Shown here one piece after another: positions 51,869-60,114 of a stretch of 64,000 bases of DNA (positions within the stretch are counted from its first letter, which is position 1; each line of letters begins with the position of its first letter). Source of the stretch: Castellaniella sp044508625 (GTDB lineage Bacteria; Pseudomonadota; Gammaproteobacteria; Burkholderiales; Burkholderiaceae_B). The stretch lies in assembly GCA_044508625.1 (NCBI GenBank), contig JBIQHJ010000001.1:186001-250000 (forward strand), given 5' to 3'. Both the position numbers and the translations under genes were made by a program. Under the pieces are notes generated by a model. The model saw only the letters and a program-made list of their open reading frames with translations. It was not told the DNA's origin and did no database searches.

Positions 51869-53056
51869 TTAGAAACGTTCACACGTGTCGGGACCCGCCG
51901 CGTTCGAGCCCTCGATCTTGTCGACGATGGTGAATCTGCCGTCCTTCACCTGCAGGACGTAAACGTCCATGATGGCCTGGTGGTCCCCGGCACGCATCTC
52001 TTTCCTGCCCTGCGGGGTATCCCAGGCCAGGCCGCGCATCGCGGTGCGGACGGCATCGGTATCGGTGCTGCCCGCTTTTTCGACGGCCGCCTTGTAGAAA
52101 TACACCACGCCGTACGAGTCGGCGCCATACAGGTCGGGCGTCGCATTGGTCTTCTTGTGGAAATCATCGGTGAATTTCTTGTTTTCCGGGGTATCCAGGT
52201 CCGGCGAATAACCGGCAACGGTCACGAAACCCTCGGCGGTGTTGCCCATCGCCTGGATGTTCTGCGCGGTGACGGCGACGGAGGCGCCGGCCAGCGTCAT
52301 GCGGCTGCGCAGCCCGTACTCCTCGAGCTGGGAAAAGAAACGCACGGTGTCGTTTCCGGCGGTGGACGTATAGATGATGTCCGGACGGCTTTGGCGGATT
52401 TGACCGAAATAGGACGTGAAATCCTTTTCGCCCAGCGGCGGAAAGAGTTCCCCCACGACATTCAGGCCGGCAGCCTTGGCCGTTCCTACGAAGCCGGCGA
52501 CGGTATTGCGCCCCATCTCGTAGTCCGGGCCGACCGCCAATATGCGCGCGTCCGCTTTGTGATTCTTGATCCATTGCACCAGCCCGGTGGCCTGCATGCC
52601 GCCGGGCGCGTTGACGCGGAACAGATTGGGCGAGCACCTGATGCCGGTGATGGCATCGGAGAGCGAGACGGTCGTGGACGCGAGGCGCTTGTTGCGTTCG
52701 GCCACCTGGCCCACGGCAATGGTGCCGCCGGAATTGACCACGCCGGTCAGGAAATCGACCTTGTCGCTTTGAAACAGCTTTTCCGCCTTGCGGGTCATGA
52801 CCGCGGGATCCGCCTCGCCGTCCTCGAAAATCAACTGGACCTGGCGGCCCGCGATCCCGCCCGATGCGTTGATTTCCTCGACGGCCAGTTCGGTGCCCCA
52901 CTTGACCTGCTGGCCGATGGGCGCATAGGCGCCGGACAGCGGTGTCAACACGCCGATCTTGATGGCTTGCCCATTGGCTGCGAATGCGGGTGCGCAAGCG
53001 GCAGCCACCAATGCCGCCGTGGCGCTGGCGGCCAGCCGATAAATGGCTTTGTTCAT
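51869..53056 (-). CDS. livK: Periplasmic solute-binding protein of HAAT ABC transporter (LivK type)
   Basis: 395 residues, with a signal peptide ending at about residue 26 (PAFA-ANG). The type I periplasmic-binding fold is recognisable: IKIGVLTPLSGAYAPIGQQ, AVEEINASGGIAGRQVQLIFED, and GVVNSGGTIAVGQVAERN. Such proteins bind branched-chain amino acids or, in catabolic clusters, aromatic acids and their analogues. It is first in the operon and divergent from the molybdenum hydroxylase operon, suggesting shared regulation and substrate. Confidence 0.88.
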   Translation of the reverse strand: MNKAIYRLAASATAALVAAACAPAFAANGQAIKIGVLTPLSGAYAPIGQQVKWGTELAVEEINASGGIAGRQVQLIFEDGEADPAVMTRKAEKLFQSDKVDFLTGVVNSGGTIAVGQVAERNKRLASTTVSLSDAITGIRCSPNLFRVNAPGGMQATGLVQWIKNHKADARILAVGPDYEMGRNTVAGFVGTAKAAGLNVVGELFPPLGEKDFTSYFGQIRQSRPDIIYTSTAGNDTVRFFSQLEEYGLRSRMTLAGASVAVTAQNIQAMGNTAEGFVTVAGYSPDLDTPENKKFTDDFHKKTNATPDLYGADSYGVVYFYKAAVEKAGSTDTDAVRTAMRGLAWDTPQGRKEMRAGDHQAIMDVYVLQVKDGRFTIVDKIEGSNAAGPDTCERF

Positions 53057-53319
53057 GATTGCGAGTCTCCGTCCTTATAGATTGAAAAAACCTCATGTGG
53101 CAGCGATTCATCTTATAGGCAGGGGGTTCGAAAACCATTATCAGCGTGTCCGCGAATTTATCTCTGGGTCTTTTTTAAGGATTTCCCGCCTGGCGGAGGT
53201 CCCGTTTTCTGCAAGTAAATCATACTGATGGGTAAATACGAGCACTGTGTGATAAAGACTTGGGCGCGGGCTTTGATCTACCATGGTCCAAATGGATGGC
53301 TCAGCCGGAAATCCGAGAC
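53057..53319. other. Divergent promoter region between the liv and hmf-like operons
   Basis: 263 bases, clearly more AT-rich than the flanking genes, serving two divergent operons. It probably holds both promoters and regulator sites. A weak element, ATCATACTGATGG (about 53,219-53,231), partly resembles the palindrome upstream of the UbiD gene, but no perfect operator is visible. Confidence 0.5.
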
Positions 53320-56300
53320 ATGAGTTCTGAATTGGTGAATGAAACAGGCCCGCACGTAGGCCGCCGCGCGGCGCGCATCGAGGACGCGGCCCTGTTGACC
53401 GGCCGGGGGCATTATGCGGATGACGTCGGCGTCAAGCCCGGCACACTGCAGGCCGCGATCCTGCGCGCGCCGTATGCGCACGCGGAAATCGTGTCCGTCG
53501 ACACGTCGGCCGCCGAGCGGCAGCCCGGGGTCAGGGCCGTGCTCACGGGGGCGGACGTCCGGCAATGGGCGGCCCCGTTTCCCGTCGGTGTGCAGCAGCC
53601 CATGGAGCATTGGTGCATCGCCATCGACAAGGTGCGCTACGTCGGGGAGCCCGTTGCCGTCGTGATCGCGGAAGACCGGTATCTTGCGGAAGACGCCCTG
53701 GATTTCGTGAATGTCGAGTACCGCCAGTTGCCGGCCGCCGTCGACCCCGAGGCGGCGGCCGGTGCGCAGGCTCCCGTGCTGCACGCCGCCGTGGGTTCGA
53801 ACGTCGTCAGCGACCGGCATTTTTCCTATGGAGATCCGGATTCGGCCTTCGAGGCCGCCGAGCGCCGCGTCGCCCTGACGATCCACTACCCGCGCAACTC
53901 GACGACGCCGATCGAGGGGTTCGTCGTCGTGGCCGAATACCTGGCGGGAGGCGAGGGCTACGATGTCCTGTCGAATTTCCAGGGGCCCTTCGCCATCCAT
54001 ACGGTGGTATCGCGCGCCCTGAAGGTCGGCAGCTCGAGGCTGCGCCTGCGTTTCGTCAAGGATTCGGGCGGCAGCTTTGGCGTCAAGCAGGCGGTATCCA
54101 CCTATGTGGCCTTGTTGTGCCTGGCGGCGCGCAAGGCCGGTGCGCCCGTCAAATGGGTGGAAGACCGCTATGAGCACCTGATGGCCTCGGCGGCCGCGCC
54201 GAACCGGATCACGACGATAGAGGCCGCCGTTCATGCCGATGGCACCCTGGCCGCCCTGCGCTATGACCAGATGGACGACTGCGGCGCCTATCTGCGCGCG
54301 CCGGAACCGGCCACCCTGTACAGGATGCACGGCATCCTGACGGGAGCCTACAAGGTACGCAATCTGTCGGTGCGCAATCGGGTCGTGCTGACCAACAAGA
54401 CCCCCAGCGCCCTGGTGCGCGGCTTCGGCGGGCCCCAGATGTACTTCGCGCTGGAACGCCTGATGCAGCGGATCGCGGTCGAGCTGGACCTGGATCCGCT
54501 GGATGTGATCCGGCGCAATCTGATCCCGCCCGACGCATTCCCGTATCGCGCGCCCGCCGGCGCGCTGATCGGCTCCGGCAACTATCAGGAATCTCTGGCC
54601 CTGGCGATCAGCCGCGGCGAGCTCGACGAATTGCTGCAGCGCCGCCAGGCCGCGCGCGCGGAAGGCCGGCTGTACGGCATCGGCTATGCCGCCATCGTCG
54701 AGCCCTCCATTTCCAACATGGGCTACATCACGACCGTCATGTCGGCCGAGGCGCGCGCCAAGGCGGGCCCCAAGAACGGCGCGATCGCCAGCGCGACCGT
54801 CAGCGTCGACCCCCTGGGCTGCGTGACGGTGATCATCGATTCCGTGCCCGGCGGCCAGGGGCATCGCACCGCCACGGCCCAGGTCGTGGCGGACGTGCTG
54901 GGCCTCGCGCCGGACGACATCATCGTCAACACCGAATTGGACACGCAAAAGGACGCCTGGTCGATCGCGGCGGGGAACTACTCGAGCCGCTTTGCCGGCG
55001 CCGTGGCGGGCAGCGCGCATCTGGCCGCCCTGCGGATCCGCGGAAAAATGGCGCGGATCGCGGCGGACACCCTGCGGGTGTCGCCGGACTCGATCCAGTT
55101 TGCCGACGGCAAGCTCCATTCCAGCGAGGCGCCTGATCGAGCCTTGCGTTTCCATCGTGTCGCGGGACTGACGCATTGGTCACCTGGCTCGCTGCCGGAC
55201 GGCATGCAGCCGGGCCTGCGCGAAACCGTTTTCTGGTCGCCGCCACACGCCGACGCGCCCGATGAAAAGGACGTGATCAACAGCTCCGCCGCCTATGGAT
55301 TCATCTTTGACATCTGTGCCGTGGAAGTCGATCGCGCCACGGGACGGGTGCGTATCGACCGATACGTGACGTCCCATGATGCCGGCCGGCTGCTGAACCC
55401 CGCCTTGGCCGAGGGGCAGATACGGGGGGGATTCGCCCAGGGCCTGGGGGCGGCCCTGCTCGAGGAATACCGGTATGGGGCCGACGGCAGCTTCCTGTCC
55501 GGCACCTTGGCGGATTACCTGATGCCGACGGCCTGCGAGGTGCCGGAGCCCATCATCGTGCACCTCGAAACCCCGTCGCCCTTCACGCCACTCGGGGCCA
55601 AGGGCATCGGCGAGGGCAACAACATGAGCACGCCGGTGTGCATCGCCAACGCGGTCGCCGATGCCTTGGGCGAGGCCGATGTCCGCCTGCCGCTCACGCC
55701 ATCGCGCGTGCATGCGCTGCTGGCCGGGCCCGAGCCCGAACCCGAATCCGATCCCGCGCGGGTCCAGACGCCCGTCGTCCAGGCCCCGTCGCCCGCGCCC
55801 GGTGGCGGCCGCGCGAGCGCCGGCGGCGATGCGCTGCATATGGCCGGCACGGTACAGTTGGCGGCCGCGCCCGAGAAGGTCTACGCCGTCCTCATGGATC
55901 CCGATGCGCTGGCCAGCGTGATCCCGGGCTGCCATGCCCTGGAGCGCGTCGACGAACAGACCTATCGCGCGGAAGTCACGATCGGAATCGGCGTCGTCAA
56001 GGCGCGCTACCAAGCGCAGGTCACCCTCAGCGACCTCGATCCGCCGCATGGCCTGTCGCTGGGCGGCCAGGGCATGAGCGCCCTGGGGTCGGCCCAGGGC
56101 AGCGGCAGGGTGCGCCTCGAGCCGCAAGACGGCGGCACCCTCTTGTCCTATGACTATGACGTGGCGGTCAGCGGCAAGGTGGCCGCAGTCGGCAGCCGCA
56201 TGCTCGAAGGGGCCGCCAGGATCATCCTGCGGCAGCTCTTCGAGCGGCTTGGCCGCAAGGCGTCCGGCGAAACGGTGGTTGCGCGGGTCTCGTGGTGGCG

Positions 56301-56334
56301 GCGCGTGCTGGCATTTCTTGGAATTGGCCGATGA
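53320..56334 (+). CDS. hmfA: Molybdenum hydroxylase large subunit fused to a CoxG-like domain (furoyl-CoA dehydrogenase HmfA-like)
   Basis: 1004 residues. About 1-810 are the xanthine-dehydrogenase-family Moco subunit: VGEPVAVVIAEDRYLAEDAL, GGSFGVKQ, the active-site loop RGFGGPQ (about 367-373) and the catalytic Glu about 765 in GAKGIGEGNN. The CO-dehydrogenase AYRCSFR loop is absent. A Pro/Glu-rich linker leads to a CoxG/SRPBCC domain (about 837-980, from MAGTVQLAAAPEKVYAVL). It is first of the LMS-ligase-hydratase operon, so 2-furoyl-CoA hydroxylation at C5 is the best guess. The start at 53320 has GGAAA upstream; 53296 is possible. Confidence 0.75.
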   Translation: MSSELVNETGPHVGRRAARIEDAALLTGRGHYADDVGVKPGTLQAAILRAPYAHAEIVSVDTSAAERQPGVRAVLTGADVRQWAAPFPVGVQQPMEHWCIAIDKVRYVGEPVAVVIAEDRYLAEDALDFVNVEYRQLPAAVDPEAAAGAQAPVLHAAVGSNVVSDRHFSYGDPDSAFEAAERRVALTIHYPRNSTTPIEGFVVVAEYLAGGEGYDVLSNFQGPFAIHTVVSRALKVGSSRLRLRFVKDSGGSFGVKQAVSTYVALLCLAARKAGAPVKWVEDRYEHLMASAAAPNRITTIEAAVHADGTLAALRYDQMDDCGAYLRAPEPATLYRMHGILTGAYKVRNLSVRNRVVLTNKTPSALVRGFGGPQMYFALERLMQRIAVELDLDPLDVIRRNLIPPDAFPYRAPAGALIGSGNYQESLALAISRGELDELLQRRQAARAEGRLYGIGYAAIVEPSISNMGYITTVMSAEARAKAGPKNGAIASATVSVDPLGCVTVIIDSVPGGQGHRTATAQVVADVLGLAPDDIIVNTELDTQKDAWSIAAGNYSSRFAGAVAGSAHLAALRIRGKMARIAADTLRVSPDSIQFADGKLHSSEAPDRALRFHRVAGLTHWSPGSLPDGMQPGLRETVFWSPPHADAPDEKDVINSSAAYGFIFDICAVEVDRATGRVRIDRYVTSHDAGRLLNPALAEGQIRGGFAQGLGAALLEEYRYGADGSFLSGTLADYLMPTACEVPEPIIVHLETPSPFTPLGAKGIGEGNNMSTPVCIANAVADALGEADVRLPLTPSRVHALLAGPEPEPESDPARVQTPVVQAPSPAPGGGRASAGGDALHMAGTVQLAAAPEKVYAVLMDPDALASVIPGCHALERVDEQTYRAEVTIGIGVVKARYQAQVTLSDLDPPHGLSLGGQGMSALGSAQGSGRVRLEPQDGGTLLSYDYDVAVSGKVAAVGSRMLEGAARIILRQLFERLGRKASGETVVARVSWWRRVLAFLGIGR

Positions 56335-57155
56335 AGCCCTGTTCTTTCGATTACGTGCGCGCGGACCGCGTACAGGACATTTTCGAGGCTTTCGAGCACT
56401 ATGGCCAGGAGGCGCGCATTCTGGCCGGGGGGCAATCCCTCATGGCCATGATCAACTACCGTCTGGCGCGTCCCAAGGCCCTGATCGATATTTCCCGCTG
56501 CGCCGAGCTGGATTACGTGCGGGTCCGGGATGGGCGTCTGGTCGTGGGCGCGGCGGTCACCCAGGCCAAGGTGCAGCAGCGCAAGGCGCTGGCCCGGGAG
56601 GTTCCGCTGCTGCAGCTCGCCTTTCCGTACATTTCCCATTTCCAGATCCGCAGCCGCGGCACGGTGTGTGGCTCCATCGCCCATGCCGACCCCAGTGCCG
56701 AGCTGCCCCTGTGCCTCACGGCGTTGCGGGGCGAGGTCGTTTTGCGATCCAGGTCGGGGCGGCGCACCCTGGCCGCGGACGAGTTTTTCACCGGCATGCT
56801 CATGACGGCCATCGAAGAAGGCGAATTCATCGAGGAAGTGCGCTTCCCCCTGGCCGTCGATGGATGCCGCTACCGGTTCGACGAGGTGGCGATGCGGCGC
56901 GGCGATTTCGCCATCGTCAGCCTGGCCGTCGTGGCTTCCGCCTCTGAAATCGCCCTCACCATCGGCGGCGTGGCGGATCGGCCCGTGACCCGGCGCTGGC
57001 CGCGGTCCGCCGACCTGCCGGCCGTGCTGGCGGCGTTCGCATGGGACCTGCAGGCGCAGAGCGACCCCCACGTCAGCGCGTCGTACCGCCGCCATCTGGT
57101 TCGCTCGCTGGGCCAGAGACTGATCACCGAGGTACTCGATGAAACCGTATCGTAG
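56331..57155 (+). CDS. hmfB: Molybdenum hydroxylase FAD-binding subunit (CoxM/HmfB-like)
   Basis: 274 residues. FAD-binding signatures are ILAGGQSLMAMINYRLARP and RSRGTVCGSIAHADPSAELP, placed as in CoxM-type subunits, followed by the CO_deh_flav_C domain. It passes electrons from the 2Fe-2S subunit to the acceptor. The ATG overlaps the large-subunit stop by four bases. Gene order large-medium-small is that of hmfABC rather than the coxMSL order. Confidence 0.78.
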   Translation: MKPCSFDYVRADRVQDIFEAFEHYGQEARILAGGQSLMAMINYRLARPKALIDISRCAELDYVRVRDGRLVVGAAVTQAKVQQRKALAREVPLLQLAFPYISHFQIRSRGTVCGSIAHADPSAELPLCLTALRGEVVLRSRSGRRTLAADEFFTGMLMTAIEEGEFIEEVRFPLAVDGCRYRFDEVAMRRGDFAIVSLAVVASASEIALTIGGVADRPVTRRWPRSADLPAVLAAFAWDLQAQSDPHVSASYRRHLVRSLGQRLITEVLDETVS

Positions 57156-57675
57156 CGACACCCCGCATGCCATCGGCCTGACTTTGAACGGCCGCCAGGT
57201 CAGCGGCCAGGCCGCGCCGCGCATGCTTCTGTCCGATTTCCTGCGGCACGTGCTCGGGGCCACCGGCGTGCATGTCGGCTGCGAGCATGGGGTTTGCGGC
57301 GCCTGCACCGTGCAGGTCGACGGCGTTCCGGCGCGTTCCTGCCTGATGCTCGCGGTGCAGGCCGAAGGGCGTTCCATAGAAACCGTGGAAGGCCTGAACC
57401 GCGACTGCGCCGTCGAGCTCACGGATTTGCAGCAAGCGTTCAAGGACCACCATGCGCTGCAGTGCGGCTTCTGCACGGCGGGCATCCTGATGTCCTGCGA
57501 TGCCTATCTGAAGCAGTTTCCATGTCCGGATGAAGATCAATTGCGCGATATGCTGTCCGGCCACTTATGCCGGTGCACCGGCTACACCAACATCGTGCGG
57601 GCGCTCCAGGCCGTCGTGGCGCAGCGAAACGGGATCAAGAAGGAGGAGGACGAGAATGTTCGATCTGGGTCGTAG
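57139..57675 (+). CDS. hmfC: Molybdenum hydroxylase 2Fe-2S subunit (CoxS/HmfC-like)
   Basis: 178 residues with two 2Fe-2S sites. The plant-ferredoxin type cluster is bound by C48, C53, C56 and C68 (GCEHGVCGACTVQVDG). The second is bound by C109, C112, C144 and C146 (QCGFCTAGI and HLCRCTGYTNIV). It overlaps the FAD subunit gene by 17 bases and the ligase gene by 20. It carries electrons from Moco to FAD. Confidence 0.8.
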   Translation: MKPYRSDTPHAIGLTLNGRQVSGQAAPRMLLSDFLRHVLGATGVHVGCEHGVCGACTVQVDGVPARSCLMLAVQAEGRSIETVEGLNRDCAVELTDLQQAFKDHHALQCGFCTAGILMSCDAYLKQFPCPDEDQLRDMLSGHLCRCTGYTNIVRALQAVVAQRNGIKKEEDENVRSGS

Positions 57676-59173
57676 CTTCGTGGCATCCGTTGAACGCAGC
57701 CCCGGCGCACTGGCCGTCGTGGATGGCGGCTTGCGCCTGACCTACGAGGAATGGTTCGAAAAGATTCGCAGGATCGAAGGCGGGCTTGGCCGACTTGGCA
57801 TCGGGCATGGGGATCGCGTCCTGGCCATCATGCAGAACCGCTGGGAAATGGCCAGCCTGCACTGGGCCTGCCAGTTGCTGGGCGCGGTCATGACGCCGTT
57901 GAACTGGCGGGCGAAGCCTGACGAGGTGGATTACTGTCTGCAGTATTCCGAGTCGCGTGCGGTCGTCTACGAGGGTGTTTCGGCGGATGCCGTCCAGGGC
58001 GCGCCGTCCGCCGGCGAGGTGCCCAGGATCGCCCTGGACGGCGCGGGCGGCGGAACCCTGCCATTCGAGGAATTGCTGGACGCCGCCCCCGCGGCGCAAC
58101 TGATCAATGCGCACGCGCAGGACTGGTCGCTGATGCTGTTCACGTCCGGCACCACGGGGCGCCCCAAGGGCGTGCCGCGCCGCCACCAGCACGAGCGCTC
58201 CGCCGCCCTGGCGCACATCGCGCAGAACCTGTATGCGCGCGGCGAGCGCACTTTGGGCGTCATGCCGCTCTATCACACCATGGGCGTGCGCTCGCTGTTG
58301 GCCATGTCCATCCTGAACGGCTGCTTCGTCTGCGTGCGCAAGTTCGACGTGCCCCTGGCCTTGCGCTCGATCCAGCAGGAAAAGATCACCAATCTCTACC
58401 TCGTGCCGACGCTGTACCACGACATCGTCCAGCATCCGGACCTGGCGGCGACCGACATCGGCTCGGTGCGCAAGCTCGGATACGCGGGCGCCCCCATGAC
58501 GGCGGCCCTGGTCAAGCGCCTGCAGGAGGTCTTCCAGCCCGAGCTGTTCGTCAATCACTACGGGTCCTCCGAGGTTTACACGTGCACGATAGAACCCGAT
58601 GTCGTGGGCAAGCCGGGCAGCGCGGGGAAATCCGCGCTGAACCAGCGCATCCGCGTCATCAAGTATGGTTCGGATGACATGGACGAGCTGGCCGCGGTCG
58701 GCGAGGAAGGCCAGATCGCCGCGGATCTGGCCGGGGACGAGGCCTTCGAAGGCTATTGGCGGCGCCCGGACGCGGACGCCAAGGCGATACGCGGTGGCTG
58801 GTTCCTGACCGGCGACCTGGGCTACTACGACGAGGATGGCGACCTGTTCGTGACGGGCCGGGTGGACGACATGATCGTCAGCGGCGGGGAAAACATATCG
58901 CCCACCGATATAGAAAGCCTGCTGTCGCTGCATCCCGCCGTCGACGAGGTAGCCGTCGTGGGCCTGCCCGACGAGCGCTGGGGCGAGAAGGTCACCGCGT
59001 TCATCAAGGCCAGGGCCGAGGTCAGCCCCGAGGAGCTGGACGCCTATTGCCGCTCGTCGACCCTGCCCAATTTCAAGCGTCCGCGCGGCTACGTCTTCGT
59101 GGACGAAATGCCCAAATCGCCCGTCGGCAAGATTCTGCGCCGGGTGATCAAGGAAAGGCATGCCTCCGCATGA
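57656..59173 (+). CDS. hmfD: AMP-forming acyl-CoA ligase (furoyl-CoA synthetase HmfD-like)
   Basis: 505 residues, ANL superfamily. The P-loop is LFTSGTTGRPKGV (161-173). YGSSEVY, WFLTGDLGYYDEDGDLF, RVDDMIVSGGENI and the catalytic lysine in SPVGKILRR follow. It activates a carboxylic acid to its CoA thioester. The ATG at 57656 follows a strong AAGGAGGAGGA and overlaps the 2Fe-2S gene. Position directly after the three hydroxylase subunits matches hmfD (2-furoyl-CoA synthetase); benzoate- or other aryl-CoA ligase activity is the alternative. Confidence 0.75.
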   Translation: MFDLGRSFVASVERSPGALAVVDGGLRLTYEEWFEKIRRIEGGLGRLGIGHGDRVLAIMQNRWEMASLHWACQLLGAVMTPLNWRAKPDEVDYCLQYSESRAVVYEGVSADAVQGAPSAGEVPRIALDGAGGGTLPFEELLDAAPAAQLINAHAQDWSLMLFTSGTTGRPKGVPRRHQHERSAALAHIAQNLYARGERTLGVMPLYHTMGVRSLLAMSILNGCFVCVRKFDVPLALRSIQQEKITNLYLVPTLYHDIVQHPDLAATDIGSVRKLGYAGAPMTAALVKRLQEVFQPELFVNHYGSSEVYTCTIEPDVVGKPGSAGKSALNQRIRVIKYGSDDMDELAAVGEEGQIAADLAGDEAFEGYWRRPDADAKAIRGGWFLTGDLGYYDEDGDLFVTGRVDDMIVSGGENISPTDIESLLSLHPAVDEVAVVGLPDERWGEKVTAFIKARAEVSPEELDAYCRSSTLPNFKRPRGYVFVDEMPKSPVGKILRRVIKERHASA

Positions 59174-59205
59174 CCCTCGATTTTCACCAAACCTAGGCAA
59201 ACACA

Positions 59206-59988
59206 ATGGATCACACGAATCACTACGATGGCTTCAGCGTACGGATCAACGCCGAGGCGCAGCGCGCCGACATCATTCTCGATCGCCCGCCCCTCAACGT
59301 CATTTCCATGCCGCAGCGCGATCAACTGCGCCAGGTGTTCGAGGCGCTGGACATCAATGACGCGGTGCGCGTCATCGTGCTGCGTGCGCAAGGGACCCAT
59401 TTTTCCAGCGGCGGCGACATCAAGGGCTTCCTGGCCGCATCGCCCGAACATGTCTCCAAGCTGGCCTGGAATGTCGCGGCGCCGCAGCGCTGCAGCAAAC
59501 CCGTGATCGCGGCCAACCGCGGCTATTGCTTCGGGGTTGGATTCGAACTGTCGCTGGCGTGTGACTTCCGCATCGTCACCAACACCACCCAGTACGCGCT
59601 GCCTGAGCAGAAACTGGGGCAGATCCCGGGTTCCGGCGGCTCGGCGCGCCTGCAGAAAATGGTCGGCATCACGCGCACCAAGGACGTGGTCATGCGCTCG
59701 CGCCGCATATCCGGCGAGCAGGCCTATGACTGGGGGATTGCCACGCAGTGCGTGGAGGATGCCCAGCTCGAGGAGGCGACGGACGCCATCGCCCTCGAGC
59801 TCCTGGCGTTTTCGCCCCTGGCGCAGCGCACGGCAAAGAAACTGCTGAACGAGACGGACGATGCCAGCCTGTCGATAGCCATAGAGCTCGAGGGCCACTG
59901 CTACAGCCGCTTGCGTTCATCCGATGACTTCCGCGAGGGCGTGGAAGCCTTCCATGGAAAAAGGCAGCCCGTATTCCGTGGAACCTAG
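59206..59988 (+). CDS. hmfE: Enoyl-CoA hydratase/isomerase family protein (HmfE-like, 2-oxoglutaroyl-CoA hydrolase candidate)
   Basis: 260 residues, crotonase fold. Oxyanion-hole segments are FSSGGDIKGFLAA and ANRGYCFGVGFELSLACD. The glutamate in LPEQKLGQIPGSGGSARL occupies one of the usual catalytic positions. It ends with the DDFREGVEAFHGKR pattern of the family. It closes the operon. In the furoate pathway HmfE acts after 5-hydroxylation, leading to 2-oxoglutarate; plain hydratase activity cannot be excluded from sequence. Confidence 0.72.
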   Translation: MDHTNHYDGFSVRINAEAQRADIILDRPPLNVISMPQRDQLRQVFEALDINDAVRVIVLRAQGTHFSSGGDIKGFLAASPEHVSKLAWNVAAPQRCSKPVIAANRGYCFGVGFELSLACDFRIVTNTTQYALPEQKLGQIPGSGGSARLQKMVGITRTKDVVMRSRRISGEQAYDWGIATQCVEDAQLEEATDAIALELLAFSPLAQRTAKKLLNETDDASLSIAIELEGHCYSRLRSSDDFREGVEAFHGKRQPVFRGT

Positions 59989-60002
59989 CGCGCCACGCCC
60001 GT

Positions 60003-60097
60003 TCGCGCGCACCGGGCGGGTTGGAGCCATCCGGCAGGACGGACTCGTCGATCACGGTGGGCGCCGCATCCGCTCGCGCGCACCGGGCGGGTCGGAG
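60003..60097. repeat. Pair of 24-base direct repeats after hmfE
   Basis: The same 24-base GC-rich segment (TCGCGCGCACCGGGCGGG plus six bases) occurs at 60003-60026 and 60074-60097 with one mismatch, 71 bases apart. It lies in the non-coding gap between the convergent hmfE-like and AraC genes. Function unknown. Confidence 0.7.
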
Positions 60098-60114
60098 GGG
60101 CAGGCCGGCCGGAG

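Noticed and set aside
53320..57675. Identification of the molybdenum hydroxylase as aerobic CO dehydrogenase (coxLMS)
   Set aside because: The CO-specific active-site loop AYRCSFR is absent (RGFGGPQ instead), the gene order is large-medium-small, and a CoA ligase and crotonase-type gene follow.
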